Origin: CAZSSH01 sp964609825
Lineage (GTDB): Bacteria; Verrucomicrobiota; Lentisphaeria; Victivallales; Victivallaceae
DNA: 64,000 nucleotides
Assembly (NCBI GenBank): GCA_964609825.1
Contig: CAZSSH010000005.1
Span: 186,001 to 250,000, forward strand
Reading direction: 5' to 3'
Positions 8,919-16,639 of this stretch are shown here, one piece after another. The notes beneath the pieces were generated by a model, which worked only from the letters and a program-made list of their open reading frames with translations, made no database searches and had not been told where the DNA came from. Numbering within the stretch: the stretch's first letter is position 1; each line of letters starts with the position of its first letter. Made by a program: the position numbers and the translations under genes.

Positions 8919-10494
8919 TTGATTCCCCATTGTTAAGTTGCAACTTTTTACTTTGTTCATAATAAAAGATATATTTCTTTTGTAGAGAATGCAAATCCTC
9001 GGGGTGCACTTTTTCGAAAAATTTTTCCGCTTCGGCCGGCCGTTTTTGCAACAGTCGTACCAAACCGTAATAATAATACATGAGCGACCGGCTGATATTG
9101 GGTCTGGTGAGCGCATCATCCAGCAAGGTTTCGGCATCTTTGAGCTCTCCCGCCGGGATCAGGATGCTCAAAATGTTGACCGCCGCCGGTTGATTGCCGT
9201 TGCTTAATTGGTAAGCGAGATAATAATAGTCGAGCGGTTTCTCCCCGGCGTTGGGAGTGGCCGCGAGGGCATGACCCCAACTGATATAATCGCTGCTGCG
9301 CAACAATTGCGCGGGGGGCCGGTTGACGACAAAGGTCAAAACGATGAGCCCGAGCGTCAGCAATTGCCGCCGCCGGTTTTTGCTTTGCAGTCCGATCGCG
9401 AGATAGGCGGCGGTCATGCAAAAATAGGGGTACAAGCTCAAGCGGTAGCGGCCGATCGGGTAATTGGCCGACAGCGGCAAAAGCATGCAGAGTATCAGGA
9501 GCAAAATCAGCGATTTGCCGTCAAACGCCTGGCGGCGAAACAGCAACAGCAGCGCTCCCGCGAGCGCCAAAGGGAGTAACAATGCCGGGCCGACGGCGGC
9601 AAAGAGGACGGTAAATTGCTGCTTTAAAAAGTAATAATTGATGTTTTCCGGAATTTCGTGAGCACTCCACAATAACGGCGAGCGCTGCAATGCCTTGACC
9701 CCGATTTGGGCGAGGGCAGTGAGCTTGTTGGTGCTGACCGTACTCTCCTCGTAGCTCACTTGATTGACCTGATTGACCTCCGAAGCATAGGGTAAAACCG
9801 TATAAAACAATCGGCCGTGGTGGACGGTGAGATAACTCAAGGCGCTCAATGCCAGCAAAAAACCGGCAAAGCCGATCGCGCAGCTCCATGCAAAGCGTTT
9901 GCGCCGGTAGAGGTAAACGATGCTCCAAATGATTGCCGCCACCGCCCACAATGCCGCGGTCGGCCGCCCGAGACAAGCTACCGCGAGCAGCGCCCCGGCT
10001 GCAAGACTGTACTGCCAGCCGAAGCGGTGCCGCAGTGCCCAAATAAACGCGGCAAAGCTCAACAGGAGCGTAAAGCAGACGATGCTCTCCTGCAAGACAG
10101 TATTTTCGTACAGCAATGCCGGGCCGTACCATGCGGCCAACATTCCGGCCAGCAACGCCCAGAGGCGTTTGCCGGACAACGTTAAGACGATCCATGTCAC
10201 CAGCAGCGCCGACAAAATCCCGAGGATGTTTTGTAAAATAAAAAAAGCGTTCACCGCGTGCTGATGACCGTTGAGACTCCAAATCAATGCCCCAAATGCA
10301 CGGTGGACGGTGAAAAACGGTGGAAATTTGCCGTTGCCCCACTCGCAGAACTCCAAAAGGAGCATCATATCCAGTCCGGGCACTTTATGGAAATAACGCA
10401 GCGGCGAAGACAGAACTTGCCACAAAAGCCCGATGCGGGCCAATGCGGCAAGTGCAAATACGATCCAGTAAATTTGATTGCGAAACAAAAACAT
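8893..10494 (-). CDS. Polytopic membrane protein with TPR tail (GT-C/ArnT-like glycosyltransferase)
   Basis: 533 aa. The N-terminal about 400 residues hold around ten membrane helices with a GT-C/PMT-like layout: a first helix (IYWIVFALAALARIGLL) and a loop containing an acidic pair-like segment (PGLDMMLLLEFCEWG). After the last helix the C-terminal 130 residues look like tetratricopeptide helices (YYYYGLVRLLQKRPAEAEKF). Such proteins in PVC bacteria are usually annotated as glycosyltransferase family 39 or TPR proteins; the acceptor is unknown. It follows a dolichyl-phosphate-mannose-synthase-like GT2 gene, which would supply a polyprenyl-phosphate sugar donor, a sensible pairing (inference). 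Start at ATG 10494; a TTG at 10557 would add 21 residues and leaves only 14 nt to the GT2 stop. Confidence 0.7.
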   Translation of the reverse strand: MFLFRNQIYWIVFALAALARIGLLWQVLSSPLRYFHKVPGLDMMLLLEFCEWGNGKFPPFFTVHRAFGALIWSLNGHQHAVNAFFILQNILGILSALLVTWIVLTLSGKRLWALLAGMLAAWYGPALLYENTVLQESIVCFTLLLSFAAFIWALRHRFGWQYSLAAGALLAVACLGRPTAALWAVAAIIWSIVYLYRRKRFAWSCAIGFAGFLLALSALSYLTVHHGRLFYTVLPYASEVNQVNQVSYEESTVSTNKLTALAQIGVKALQRSPLLWSAHEIPENINYYFLKQQFTVLFAAVGPALLLPLALAGALLLLFRRQAFDGKSLILLLILCMLLPLSANYPIGRYRLSLYPYFCMTAAYLAIGLQSKNRRRQLLTLGLIVLTFVVNRPPAQLLRSSDYISWGHALAATPNAGEKPLDYYYLAYQLSNGNQPAAVNILSILIPAGELKDAETLLDDALTRPNISRSLMYYYYGLVRLLQKRPAEAEKFFEKVHPEDLHSLQKKYIFYYEQSKKLQLNNGESNEKPSDFR

Positions 10495-10571
10495 CAGAGT
10501 TTTGCGTCCCGGACCGCCGAAATCGCTTGCGGCGTATCGGGGTGAATATGGCCGCAAAATTCAGCGGTTTT

Positions 10572-11318
10572 TTATTGTTGTTTGCCGAGGATATCGTCCC
10601 ACGGTTTGACAAAGCTTTTTTCGTCTGAGTTAAAGACGTTGTAGTGGATGATGTGACACAGTGCGGCCACACCGTCGCGCCATGTGATCTTTTTGCCCTC
10701 GTCATAGCGGCGCGGGTTGTAGGAGATCGGCACTTCCCAAATCCGCAACCGGCGGGAGCGGGCGAGTTTGGCGGTGAGCTCGACCTCGATGCCGAAGCGT
10801 TGCGATTCAAGCTTGAGGTTTTGGATCACTTCGCGGCGGAACGCCTTGTAGCAGGTCTCCATATCCGACAAATGGATGTCGGAGAAAACGTTGGACAAAA
10901 AGGTCAAAAATTTGTTGCCCATTTCATGGCGGAAATACCGCACCTGACCGGCCGTGCACATAAAGCGCGAGCCGTAGACCGCTTCGGCTTTGCCGCGGAT
11001 CAAGGGATCAAGCACCAGCGGGTAGTCCTCGGGGTTGTACTCAAAGTCGGCATCCTGCACCAGCACAAAGTCGCCGGATGCTTCTTTAAAGCCGCGGATG
11101 ATGGCGGCTCCTTTGCCCTGATTGACTTCCTGATTCAAAAGTTTGATTCGCGGGTTGTCTTTAAAATTTTGCAGCCGCTCCCAGGTATTGTCCTTGGAGG
11201 CGTCGTTGATGATAATAAGCTCGGTAACTTCCGGCCGCGCCAAAACCCGGTTGATGATGACGTCGATGGTGGCTTCTTCGTTGTAAGCCGGCATAACTAC
11301 GGTGAGGGTGAAGTTCAT
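10572..11318 (-). CDS. Glycosyltransferase family 2 (polyprenyl-phosphate sugar synthase-like)
   Basis: 248 aa. The GT-A fold signature begins at residue 7 (VVMPAYNEEATIDVI), followed by LIIINDASKDNTW, a G/K-rich stretch NQGKGAAIIRGF and the DxD-type metal site in LVQDADFEYNPEDYP. The C-terminal part has no membrane helices, so this is the soluble DPM1-like type that moves a sugar from a nucleotide donor to a polyprenyl phosphate at the inner face of the membrane. It sits 11 nt after proC and just before the GT-C-like membrane protein, which could use the lipid-linked sugar. Confidence 0.87.
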   Translation of the reverse strand: MNFTLTVVMPAYNEEATIDVIINRVLARPEVTELIIINDASKDNTWERLQNFKDNPRIKLLNQEVNQGKGAAIIRGFKEASGDFVLVQDADFEYNPEDYPLVLDPLIRGKAEAVYGSRFMCTAGQVRYFRHEMGNKFLTFLSNVFSDIHLSDMETCYKAFRREVIQNLKLESQRFGIEVELTAKLARSRRLRIWEVPISYNPRRYDEGKKITWRDGVAALCHIIHYNVFNSDEKSFVKPWDDILGKQQ

Positions 11319-11329
11319 ACAAATTTTCC

Positions 11330-12121
11330 TTAAATTTTTCCCAATTCTCTGGAGCGCTCCGCGGCGGCGCGGACTGCTTTGATGACACTGTTGGCAAAGT
11401 TGTTTTCGGCCAAAGCCTCAAGGGCGCGGATGGTGGTGCCGCCCGGGCTGGTGACCTGATCGCGCAAAACGGTCGGGTGGGTCTTGGTCTCCTTGACCAT
11501 TTTAGCCGAGCCGATGATGGTTTGTACGGCGAGCGTGAGGGCGATGTCGCGCGGCAAACCTTCGGCGACGGCGCCGTCGGTCAGCGCCTGGATAAATTCA
11601 AACACATACGCCGGACCGCTCCCCGAGAGGGCGGTGACCGTATCGAGGTGTTTCTCATCAAGTTCGATGGCAAGACCGATGGTGTTGAGAATTTTTTGCG
11701 CAAACTGCCGCTCGGTGTCGGATACGCTGGCGGTCATGGCATAGGCGGTAGCGCCTTCGCCGATCAAAGCGGGCGTATTGGGCATGACACGGATGATATG
11801 CTGCGACTTGGATAGATTGTTAAGCTTGGCAATCGAGACGCCGGCGACGATGGAGATTACGAGCTTGTCGCGCATGGCGCTGTTCACGGCATCGCTCAAA
11901 TTTTGGGGTTTGACAGCGATCAGGACGGCGCGAGACTGCTCGACGATGCTGGTAAAGCTGTTGGTAAAGCACTCGATTTTTGTTTTTTTGAAGAAAGCGT
12001 CGGCGTTTTTTTGGTCGACGTCAAAGGCGGCGATGCGGTTGGCGTCAAATCCTTTGGCGGTCATGCCGGCAGCGATGGCAGTCGCCATCTTGCCCGCTCC
12101 GATAAATAAGAGATCATACAT
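11330..12121 (-). CDS. proC: Pyrroline-5-carboxylate reductase
   Basis: 263 aa, the usual size for ProC. It reduces 1-pyrroline-5-carboxylate to L-proline with NAD(P)H in the cytoplasm. The N-terminal dinucleotide-binding motif is FIGAGKMATAIAAGM; the substrate-side helices carry VISIVAGVSIAKL and HIIRVMPNTPALIGEGATAY; the C-terminal signature reads LSGSGPAYVFEFIQALTDGA with DQVTSPGGTTI further on. These are the conserved ProC blocks. It is the first gene of a run with GT2, GT-C/TPR and GH50-like genes. The association of a proline biosynthesis gene with glycan genes seems positional rather than functional. Confidence 0.95.
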   Translation of the reverse strand: MYDLLFIGAGKMATAIAAGMTAKGFDANRIAAFDVDQKNADAFFKKTKIECFTNSFTSIVEQSRAVLIAVKPQNLSDAVNSAMRDKLVISIVAGVSIAKLNNLSKSQHIIRVMPNTPALIGEGATAYAMTASVSDTERQFAQKILNTIGLAIELDEKHLDTVTALSGSGPAYVFEFIQALTDGAVAEGLPRDIALTLAVQTIIGSAKMVKETKTHPTVLRDQVTSPGGTTIRALEALAENNFANSVIKAVRAAAERSRELGKI

Positions 12122-12186
12122 TTTTTACCACCTGACAAATCATTGCGGACGGGCAAATCGCGCAGCAATAACCGATATTCATAAAA

Positions 12187-12387
12187 TTATTCTTTTACTT
12201 TGTTGACAGTGCCTTCAACACTGGTTTTGACTTCCACCCAGGAGGACTCAATGGCCTTGGTGCTTTGTTCGCGAAACGTATCCGAGCAAAGGTAAATTAC
12301 TCCCAACACGGCTAAAATCATCAGGAAAATTACGAGCAGACACCCGAATACCATCCCCATGCAGCAGCCAAACGCGTTATTTGACAT
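12187..12387 (-). CDS. Small single-span membrane protein
   Basis: 66 aa: a short N-terminus with two adjacent cysteines (GCCMGMVFGC), one strong transmembrane helix (CLLVIFLMILAVLGVIYLC) and a polar C-terminal tail (TKAIESSWVEVKTSVEGTV). No family is recognised. It overlaps the 3' end of the two-HTH regulator gene by 11 nt, which implies translational coupling, so the regulator may control or depend on it (inference). The cysteines near the membrane face could bind metal, heme or acyl groups, but nothing shows which. Confidence 0.65.
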   Translation of the reverse strand: MSNNAFGCCMGMVFGCLLVIFLMILAVLGVIYLCSDTFREQSTKAIESSWVEVKTSVEGTVNKVKE

Positions 12388-13321
12388 GTTTGGCGGCCTT
12401 TTTGTCGGCGCCGACCGGTCTTACCACAATCTCGACCACCGGAAACGCCCAAAAGAAATCGCTTTCTTCGGCATATCTGCGGGTGCCGGAGAGTTTGTAC
12501 TCGCGGTACTTGCCGTTTTTGACTTCAAAAATGGAGTATTTGCCGCTTTTGGACTTGACAAAGTCGATTTCCTTAAAGCCTTTGGGGCGCTCCTTGGAGA
12601 GGTAGACGGTCAAATATCCCGGCATGCCGAGCGAGAGGTCGCGCGGCGAGCAGCGTACGGCGATGATGTCGTGCTCGGGCATATCGCTGCGGTAAATCGT
12701 CTCTTTGGCTTTGTTTTCACACAAACTTAAGACGGTTTCGCGGTCATTGGCATTGTCGAGCAAAATGAGATCGACGCACGGAATCTCGATTCCGTTCATG
12801 TACTGATTTTTACTCTCCCTGACTTCCTGCGGGGCGACATCGCCCTCTGGGGTGAGGCGAATGCCGGCGGCTTGGCCCAGCTCCTCGGGGGAGCACTCCA
12901 GAACTTCGGCCACCTTGATGATGTCGGCCAGCACCGGGATGACATCAAAATTGTTCTCAAACGCTTCGATTTTGGTGCTGGAGATGCCGGAAAGGTTGGC
13001 CAACTGGATCGGAGACAGATTACGCTGGCAGCGGAGAGAAAAGACCATGCGGTTAAACGGCGACCGGGCCATGGTGCTCCCGGTGCGGATTTGAGTAAGC
13101 ATAGAGCTCAATTCATGCGCATGAGCGACATTGAGGCCGAGGCGGTCGCAAATCATGTCGAGCTGCTCTTGCTTAATGGTAATTTTTCCGTGCAGCACTT
13201 GGGAAACGGCGGAGCAAGTGACGCCGATGAGCTCGGCGATGTCGCGCTGTTTTACGTCGGCCCGCTGCATATAATGCTTGAGGGTTTTCCCGAACTTAAT
13301 TTTCAAAGCTGACGTTGTCAT
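12377..13321 (-). CDS. Transcriptional regulator with two HTH (XRE/Cro-like) domains
   Basis: 314 aa. The first XRE-type helix-turn-helix spans about residues 8-65 (VKQRDIAELIGVTCSAVSQV as its core) and a second follows at about residues 86-145 (LSPIQLANLSGISSTKIEAF). The C-terminal half (from about 160) is beta-rich with IPCVDLILLDNANDRE and HDIIAVRCSPRDLSLGMPGY. This resembles the S24/LexA-like dimerisation fold in layout, but I see no clear Ser/Lys catalytic pair. Genes with HTH plus such a tail often sense phage or stress states. It is probably co-transcribed with the 66-aa membrane protein, whose start overlaps its end. The gene is GC-typical for the window. Confidence 0.75.
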   Translation of the reverse strand: MTTSALKIKFGKTLKHYMQRADVKQRDIAELIGVTCSAVSQVLHGKITIKQEQLDMICDRLGLNVAHAHELSSMLTQIRTGSTMARSPFNRMVFSLRCQRNLSPIQLANLSGISSTKIEAFENNFDVIPVLADIIKVAEVLECSPEELGQAAGIRLTPEGDVAPQEVRESKNQYMNGIEIPCVDLILLDNANDRETVLSLCENKAKETIYRSDMPEHDIIAVRCSPRDLSLGMPGYLTVYLSKERPKGFKEIDFVKSKSGKYSIFEVKNGKYREYKLSGTRRYAEESDFFWAFPVVEIVVRPVGADKKAAKHVK

Positions 13322-13476
13322 GATGTTATTTTCTTATATTTAGGTTATCAGGTTGCATGATAGCTACTGGTTCCCATCATTATATAATATACATAATTTT
13401 GTCGATATTCCAAATTGAAAAACCGTTTTTTTTGAATAAAGTTAAAAAAAAGTAAAGAAAAAGTATGGTTTTGTGC

Positions 13477-13504
13477 TTGCTTTTATGCGATGGGGGTATA
13501 TATT
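13477..13504 (+). promoter_or_regulatory. Promoter of initiator tRNA
   Basis: TTGCTT, 16-nt spacer, TATATT, in the shared context GGTATATATT (13495-13504). The mature tRNA begins 15 nt further on, exactly the same distance as for tRNA-Arg. Confidence 0.55.
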
Positions 13505-13519
13505 AAGAAATGTTAACGA

Positions 13520-13594
13520 TGCGGGGTGGAGCAGTGGTAGCTCGTCAGGCTCATAACCTGAAGGCCGTAGGTTCGATTCCTGCCCCCGCTACCA
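13520..13594 (+). tRNA. Initiator tRNA-fMet (CAT), CCA encoded
   Basis: A complete cloverleaf can be drawn: acceptor stem 2-7 GCGGGG with 66-71 CCCCGC, D stem GAGC/GCTC, anticodon loop CTCATAA (anticodon 13552-13554), T stem GTAGG/CCTGC and a genomic CCA. Initiator traits are the unpaired 1-72 position (U1 opposite U72) and the A11-U24 pair. The anticodon stem has G30-C40 and G31-C39, but the third pair is A29-U41 instead of the usual G-C. Confidence 0.93.
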
Positions 13595-13915
13595 ATTTTA
13601 CTTTGATGCGCGGCAAATCTCGCGCCTTGTGAGTCGTCGTACTCTCGGTCACATACAACGGTATGCTCCCTCGCTCCTCCTCGACAAAACGCGACCTTTT
13701 CACGCGCCTCTGCGTAAAATACGTTTTGTCGCCATATTATGACTTTTTCCCAACTTCAATAACTCGTCCGGTGTTTTTTCCTTTTTATCAATTAACTTGA
13801 TTGCTTTTTTATTTAAGGGTAATATATTAGATTTCAAGGGTCTTTTATGGTGATGTTGTTGAATAATACGGAATACCGTGAGAACAAAAAAACTTGCTGC
13901 TTTTAGGAGAGTACA
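13595..13915. repeat. Intergenic region with inverted repeats between tRNA-fMet and the DUF2971-like gene
   Basis: No gene is visible in this 321-nt stretch. A GC-rich block at about 13605-13735 contains a short hairpin CATAC-aacg-GTATG (13652-13665) and a perfect 10-bp inverted repeat CGACAAAACG / CGTTTTGTCG at 13682-13691 and 13722-13731. The block then gives way abruptly to AT-rich DNA (about 13740 onward) leading into the DUF2971-like gene, whose ribosome site TAGGAGAG lies at about 13904. The block could be a mobile repeat or an element boundary. Confidence 0.45.
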
Positions 13916-14752
13916 ATGCTATTTGATAATGTGGAAGTCGGAAATAAATATTTTGAACGATTTTCCGAATTATCGAAGATAGAGTTTGAGGAATGCATTC
14001 GCGCAAATACCTGTAATATAGATATCGATGAGCCAATATACAGAATTTTTCCGTATAATAGAATAATGCAAGCAATTAATGAGAAAAAACTTTGTTTCGT
14101 ACGACCTAGAATTTGGGGTGATCCCAATGAAAATTTTTATTTACGCCGTTCAATTACGGTGGACGATACTATTTTAAGTTTTGAAAAAATTGAAGATAAA
14201 TTTTTTGCTCAATGTTGGTCGAAAAATAGAGAATGCGATGGGTTATGGCGAGCCTATTCTGATAATACACGAGCGTTATCTGTACAAGTAAAAAGTTCAG
14301 TTAGAAGAATAATGCAATTTTTTTATGATTTAGGAGTTGGTGCTCCAAATCTTTTTTATTATTGTGGAGCGGTAACTTATCATAATGATTCTCGTTTCAT
14401 AAAGCTTTTAAAGCAAAATATCTTTGATCATTCTTTTTCCGACAAAGAGATTACTGATACATTTATAAAAACACTTTTAATGAAACGAAAAGCCTTTTCG
14501 TATGAAAAGGAGGTCCGTTTCATTTTTATGCGTCCAAGTAAAGACTATATAGAAAAAAATGCAAAGAACCCTTGGCGTCTTGCAGATGATTTTTTCTTTG
14601 TAAATATTGATATAAACGATTGCTTCGAAGAAATAAAAATCAATCCATGGATAGATAGAGAAACAGCATTAGTAATGAAAAATGCTATTAATGAATCTGG
14701 GTATAATAATAAAGTTTATCAATCAAATATTTATGAAAAATTTATGAATTAA
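13916..14752 (+). CDS. DUF2971-like protein, AT-rich, probably acquired
   Basis: 278 aa. Matching the DUF2971 pattern, the segment IYRIFPYNRIMQAINEKKL is followed by WGDPNENF, FAQCWSKNRECDGLWRAYS and a C-terminal LMKRKAFSYEKEVRFIFM. Members are accessory proteins often near phage, toxin or defence genes; no biochemical activity is assigned with certainty. Codon use is strikingly AT-rich (mostly A/T third positions) beside neighbours that are GC-rich. It follows the initiator tRNA and is bounded on the right by an imperfect copy of that tRNA's T-arm, so horizontal acquisition is likely. The start ATG has GGAGAG 5-10 nt upstream. Confidence 0.75.
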   Translation: MLFDNVEVGNKYFERFSELSKIEFEECIRANTCNIDIDEPIYRIFPYNRIMQAINEKKLCFVRPRIWGDPNENFYLRRSITVDDTILSFEKIEDKFFAQCWSKNRECDGLWRAYSDNTRALSVQVKSSVRRIMQFFYDLGVGAPNLFYYCGAVTYHNDSRFIKLLKQNIFDHSFSDKEITDTFIKTLLMKRKAFSYEKEVRFIFMRPSKDYIEKNAKNPWRLADDFFFVNIDINDCFEEIKINPWIDRETALVMKNAINESGYNNKVYQSNIYEKFMN

Positions 14753-14773
14753 TATTTAATTTTAAAAAAAACA

Positions 14774-14792
14774 CGTAGGTGCAAGATTCCTG
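14774..14792 (+). repeat. Imperfect copy of tRNA-fMet T-arm (possible attachment-site remnant)
   Basis: CGTAGGT-gcaa-GATTCCTG here corresponds to CGTAGGT-tc-GATTCCTG at 13566-13582 in the initiator tRNA: 15 identical bases with a 2-nt insertion in the loop. The copy sits where AT-rich sequence changes back to GC-rich sequence. It lacks the tRNA 3' end, so a chance match or a decayed site remain possible. Confidence 0.4.
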
Positions 14793-14962
14793 ATTTTCGT
14801 TGCGATGAGGGTAATATCGCCAAAAGGCTTGGGGTATCTCTCAATCGTTTGGGATTATATCAAACTGCTGATGTTGCCGCGCGCGCCGCCGATTTGGTCA
14901 ATCTGGAGCACTTGGGTGAGCCGGTATGGTATTTGCCGGTGGCATTGATTCGGTATGAATAA
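14793..14962 (+). pseudogene. C-terminal fragment of an unidentified gene
   Basis: The frame continuing past the DUF2971-like stop stays open to a TAA at 14960-14962 and encodes GNIAKRLGVSLNRLGLYQTA and GEPVWYLPVALIRYE at its end. No start codon with a ribosome site precedes it. Codon use is typical of the host, not of the AT-rich gene upstream. It looks like the tail of a resident gene cut off by the AT-rich insert. I do not recognise the family. The following tag gene starts 20 nt after its stop. Confidence 0.45.
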
Positions 14963-14982
14963 TGATGAAAAAGAGGATAGAT

Positions 14983-15567
14983 ATGACCAAAACACGATGC
15001 GCTTGGGTGGGGGAGAGCCAAATTTATATCGATTATCATGACAGGGAGTGGGGGCGGCCGCTGCATGACGACCGCAAGCTCTTTGAGATGCTGATTTTAG
15101 AGGGGGCACAGGCGGGACTGTCATGGATTACCGTTTTAAACAAGCGTGAATCCTACCGCGCCGCGTTTGATCACTTTGATCCCGTAAAAATCGCCCGTTA
15201 CGACGAGGCCAAGGTCGCCGAACTCATGAACAACCCCGGCATCATCCGCAACCGGCTCAAGATTCAGGCGGCGATCATCAATGCCAAGTTGTTTCTGGAA
15301 ATCACCAAACACGAGAGTTTTGACCATTTTTTGTGGAAATACGTCAACCATACCCCGGTGGTCGGTCATTGGCATTGTATCGCCGATGCCCCGGTCAGCA
15401 CTCCCTTGTCCGATCAAATCAGCAAAGACCTCAAAAAACTCGGCTTTAAATTTGTCGGCTCGACCATCATCTACTCCTTTATGCAAGCCGTCGGCATGGT
15501 CAACGACCACACCACCGATTGCTTTGTTTATCAGGAGATATTGAAGGCAAATACAAAAGAAAATTGA
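14983..15567 (+). CDS. tag: DNA-3-methyladenine glycosylase I
   Basis: 194 aa, the family's normal length. It excises 3-methyladenine from alkylated DNA. The zinc-binding residues of Tag are all in place: Cys in TRCAWVG at the N-terminus, His in YHDREWG, and the C-terminal H-x3-C in NDHTTDCFVY. The substrate-pocket segments EMLILEGAQAGLSW and NRLKIQAAIINAK are typical. The start at 14983 is chosen because GAGGA precedes it with a 5-nt spacer; ATGs at 14962 and 14965 are further upstream and have no comparable site. Confidence 0.94.
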   Translation: MTKTRCAWVGESQIYIDYHDREWGRPLHDDRKLFEMLILEGAQAGLSWITVLNKRESYRAAFDHFDPVKIARYDEAKVAELMNNPGIIRNRLKIQAAIINAKLFLEITKHESFDHFLWKYVNHTPVVGHWHCIADAPVSTPLSDQISKDLKKLGFKFVGSTIIYSFMQAVGMVNDHTTDCFVYQEILKANTKEN

Positions 15568-15761
15568 TAAAATGTAGATGTGAATCATTTACACATAATT
15601 TAATAAATTCTTGGAGAGATGAAGCTTTCAATTCGTCGGGTATGGATTCGTATTTAACCAAGTTTAAATTTTGATAAAATTGGTGGTGTCGGTTTATCAA
15701 TATCGAGGATAAATGGGATGGATACTGCGTTGGCGTTTGGGTGCCGAGAGAATGGTTTAAT

Positions 15762-16637
15762 ATGACGGTTTTTTTGAAACATTTACAATTGCCGCAGGGG
15801 CAGGAAAATTTTGTCGGCAATGTAAGAAAGACCTGCTACACCACGTTTTATCCGTACAAACTGTTTGCCGACGGCGGCGAGCTCGTATTTGCGCCCGTCA
15901 CTATATTATACGGCGGCAACGGGAGCGGCAAAAGTACGTTGTTGAATATCATTGCCGCCATATTGCAACTGTCGCGCGAAAGCGCGTTTAACCAGTCGTC
16001 GTTTTGGGAGTCCTATGTCCGGCAATGCCGGATTGTCATGGCGGACGACGAGGACGGATTGCCATACCGCGTCCCGCACGGGAGCCGGATTATTACCAGC
16101 GATGATGTTTTCCGCCATATTTTGGACTTGCGCGAGTTTAACGACAAAATCGACCGTCAGCGCGACAAGACGATGGAGCGGTATTACACCGACACGCACG
16201 ATCAGTCGTTTCAGTTTGACTCCAACAAGGAGGGGGCTTATGAGCAGCTGAGCCGCCGGGTGGAGGCGCGCAAGAAATCCTGCTCGGAGTTTGTCCGCAC
16301 CTTTGTCGACGATAACCGCCGTGAGTATTCCAACGGCGAGAGCGCCATCCGCTATTTTTGCTCGGCCTTGAGCGACAACGCAATCAATTTATTGGACGAG
16401 CCGGAAAACAGCATGTCCCCGGCCTTTCAGTTGGAGCTGGTCGATCTTTTGCACAACGCCGCCAGGGGCGGTTGCCAGTTGATCATTGCCACTCATTCGC
16501 CATTATTGTTGGCGATGCCGGGGGCTAAAATTTATGAAATCGACCGGGTGTTTCAGACCAGAGAGTGGTTTGAGCTGGAGAACCCCCGGATATTTTATGA
16601 ATTTTTTAAGCAGCACGCCGACAAGTTTGAGTCGTAA
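15762..16637 (+). CDS. AAA family ATPase (ABC-ATPase-like, single protein)
   Basis: 291 aa. Walker A is ILYGGNGSGKSTLLNII (about residues 47-63), Walker B is NLLDEPENSMSPAFQLE and the switch histidine is in LIIATHSPLLLAMPGAKIYE. The spacer is short (no Rad50-like coiled coil), and the pattern fits the AAA_15/AAA_21 group of stand-alone ATPases. Such ATPases occur alone or beside nucleases and toxin-like partners; no partner is seen here. The ATG at 15762 has only a weak purine stretch upstream; a GTG at 15741 in the same frame is an alternative, and the frame is open back to about 15678. The stop is 2 nt from the convergent ubiX stop. Confidence 0.78.
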   Translation: MTVFLKHLQLPQGQENFVGNVRKTCYTTFYPYKLFADGGELVFAPVTILYGGNGSGKSTLLNIIAAILQLSRESAFNQSSFWESYVRQCRIVMADDEDGLPYRVPHGSRIITSDDVFRHILDLREFNDKIDRQRDKTMERYYTDTHDQSFQFDSNKEGAYEQLSRRVEARKKSCSEFVRTFVDDNRREYSNGESAIRYFCSALSDNAINLLDEPENSMSPAFQLELVDLLHNAARGGCQLIIATHSPLLLAMPGAKIYEIDRVFQTREWFELENPRIFYEFFKQHADKFES

Positions 16638-16639
16638 AC

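Noticed and set aside
15568..15761. A coding remnant before the AAA ATPase (peptide WRDEAFNSSGMDSYLTKFKF and an open frame into the ATPase)
   Set aside because: The frames are short, lack starts and no family is recognised; kept only as a note that the ATPase frame is open upstream.
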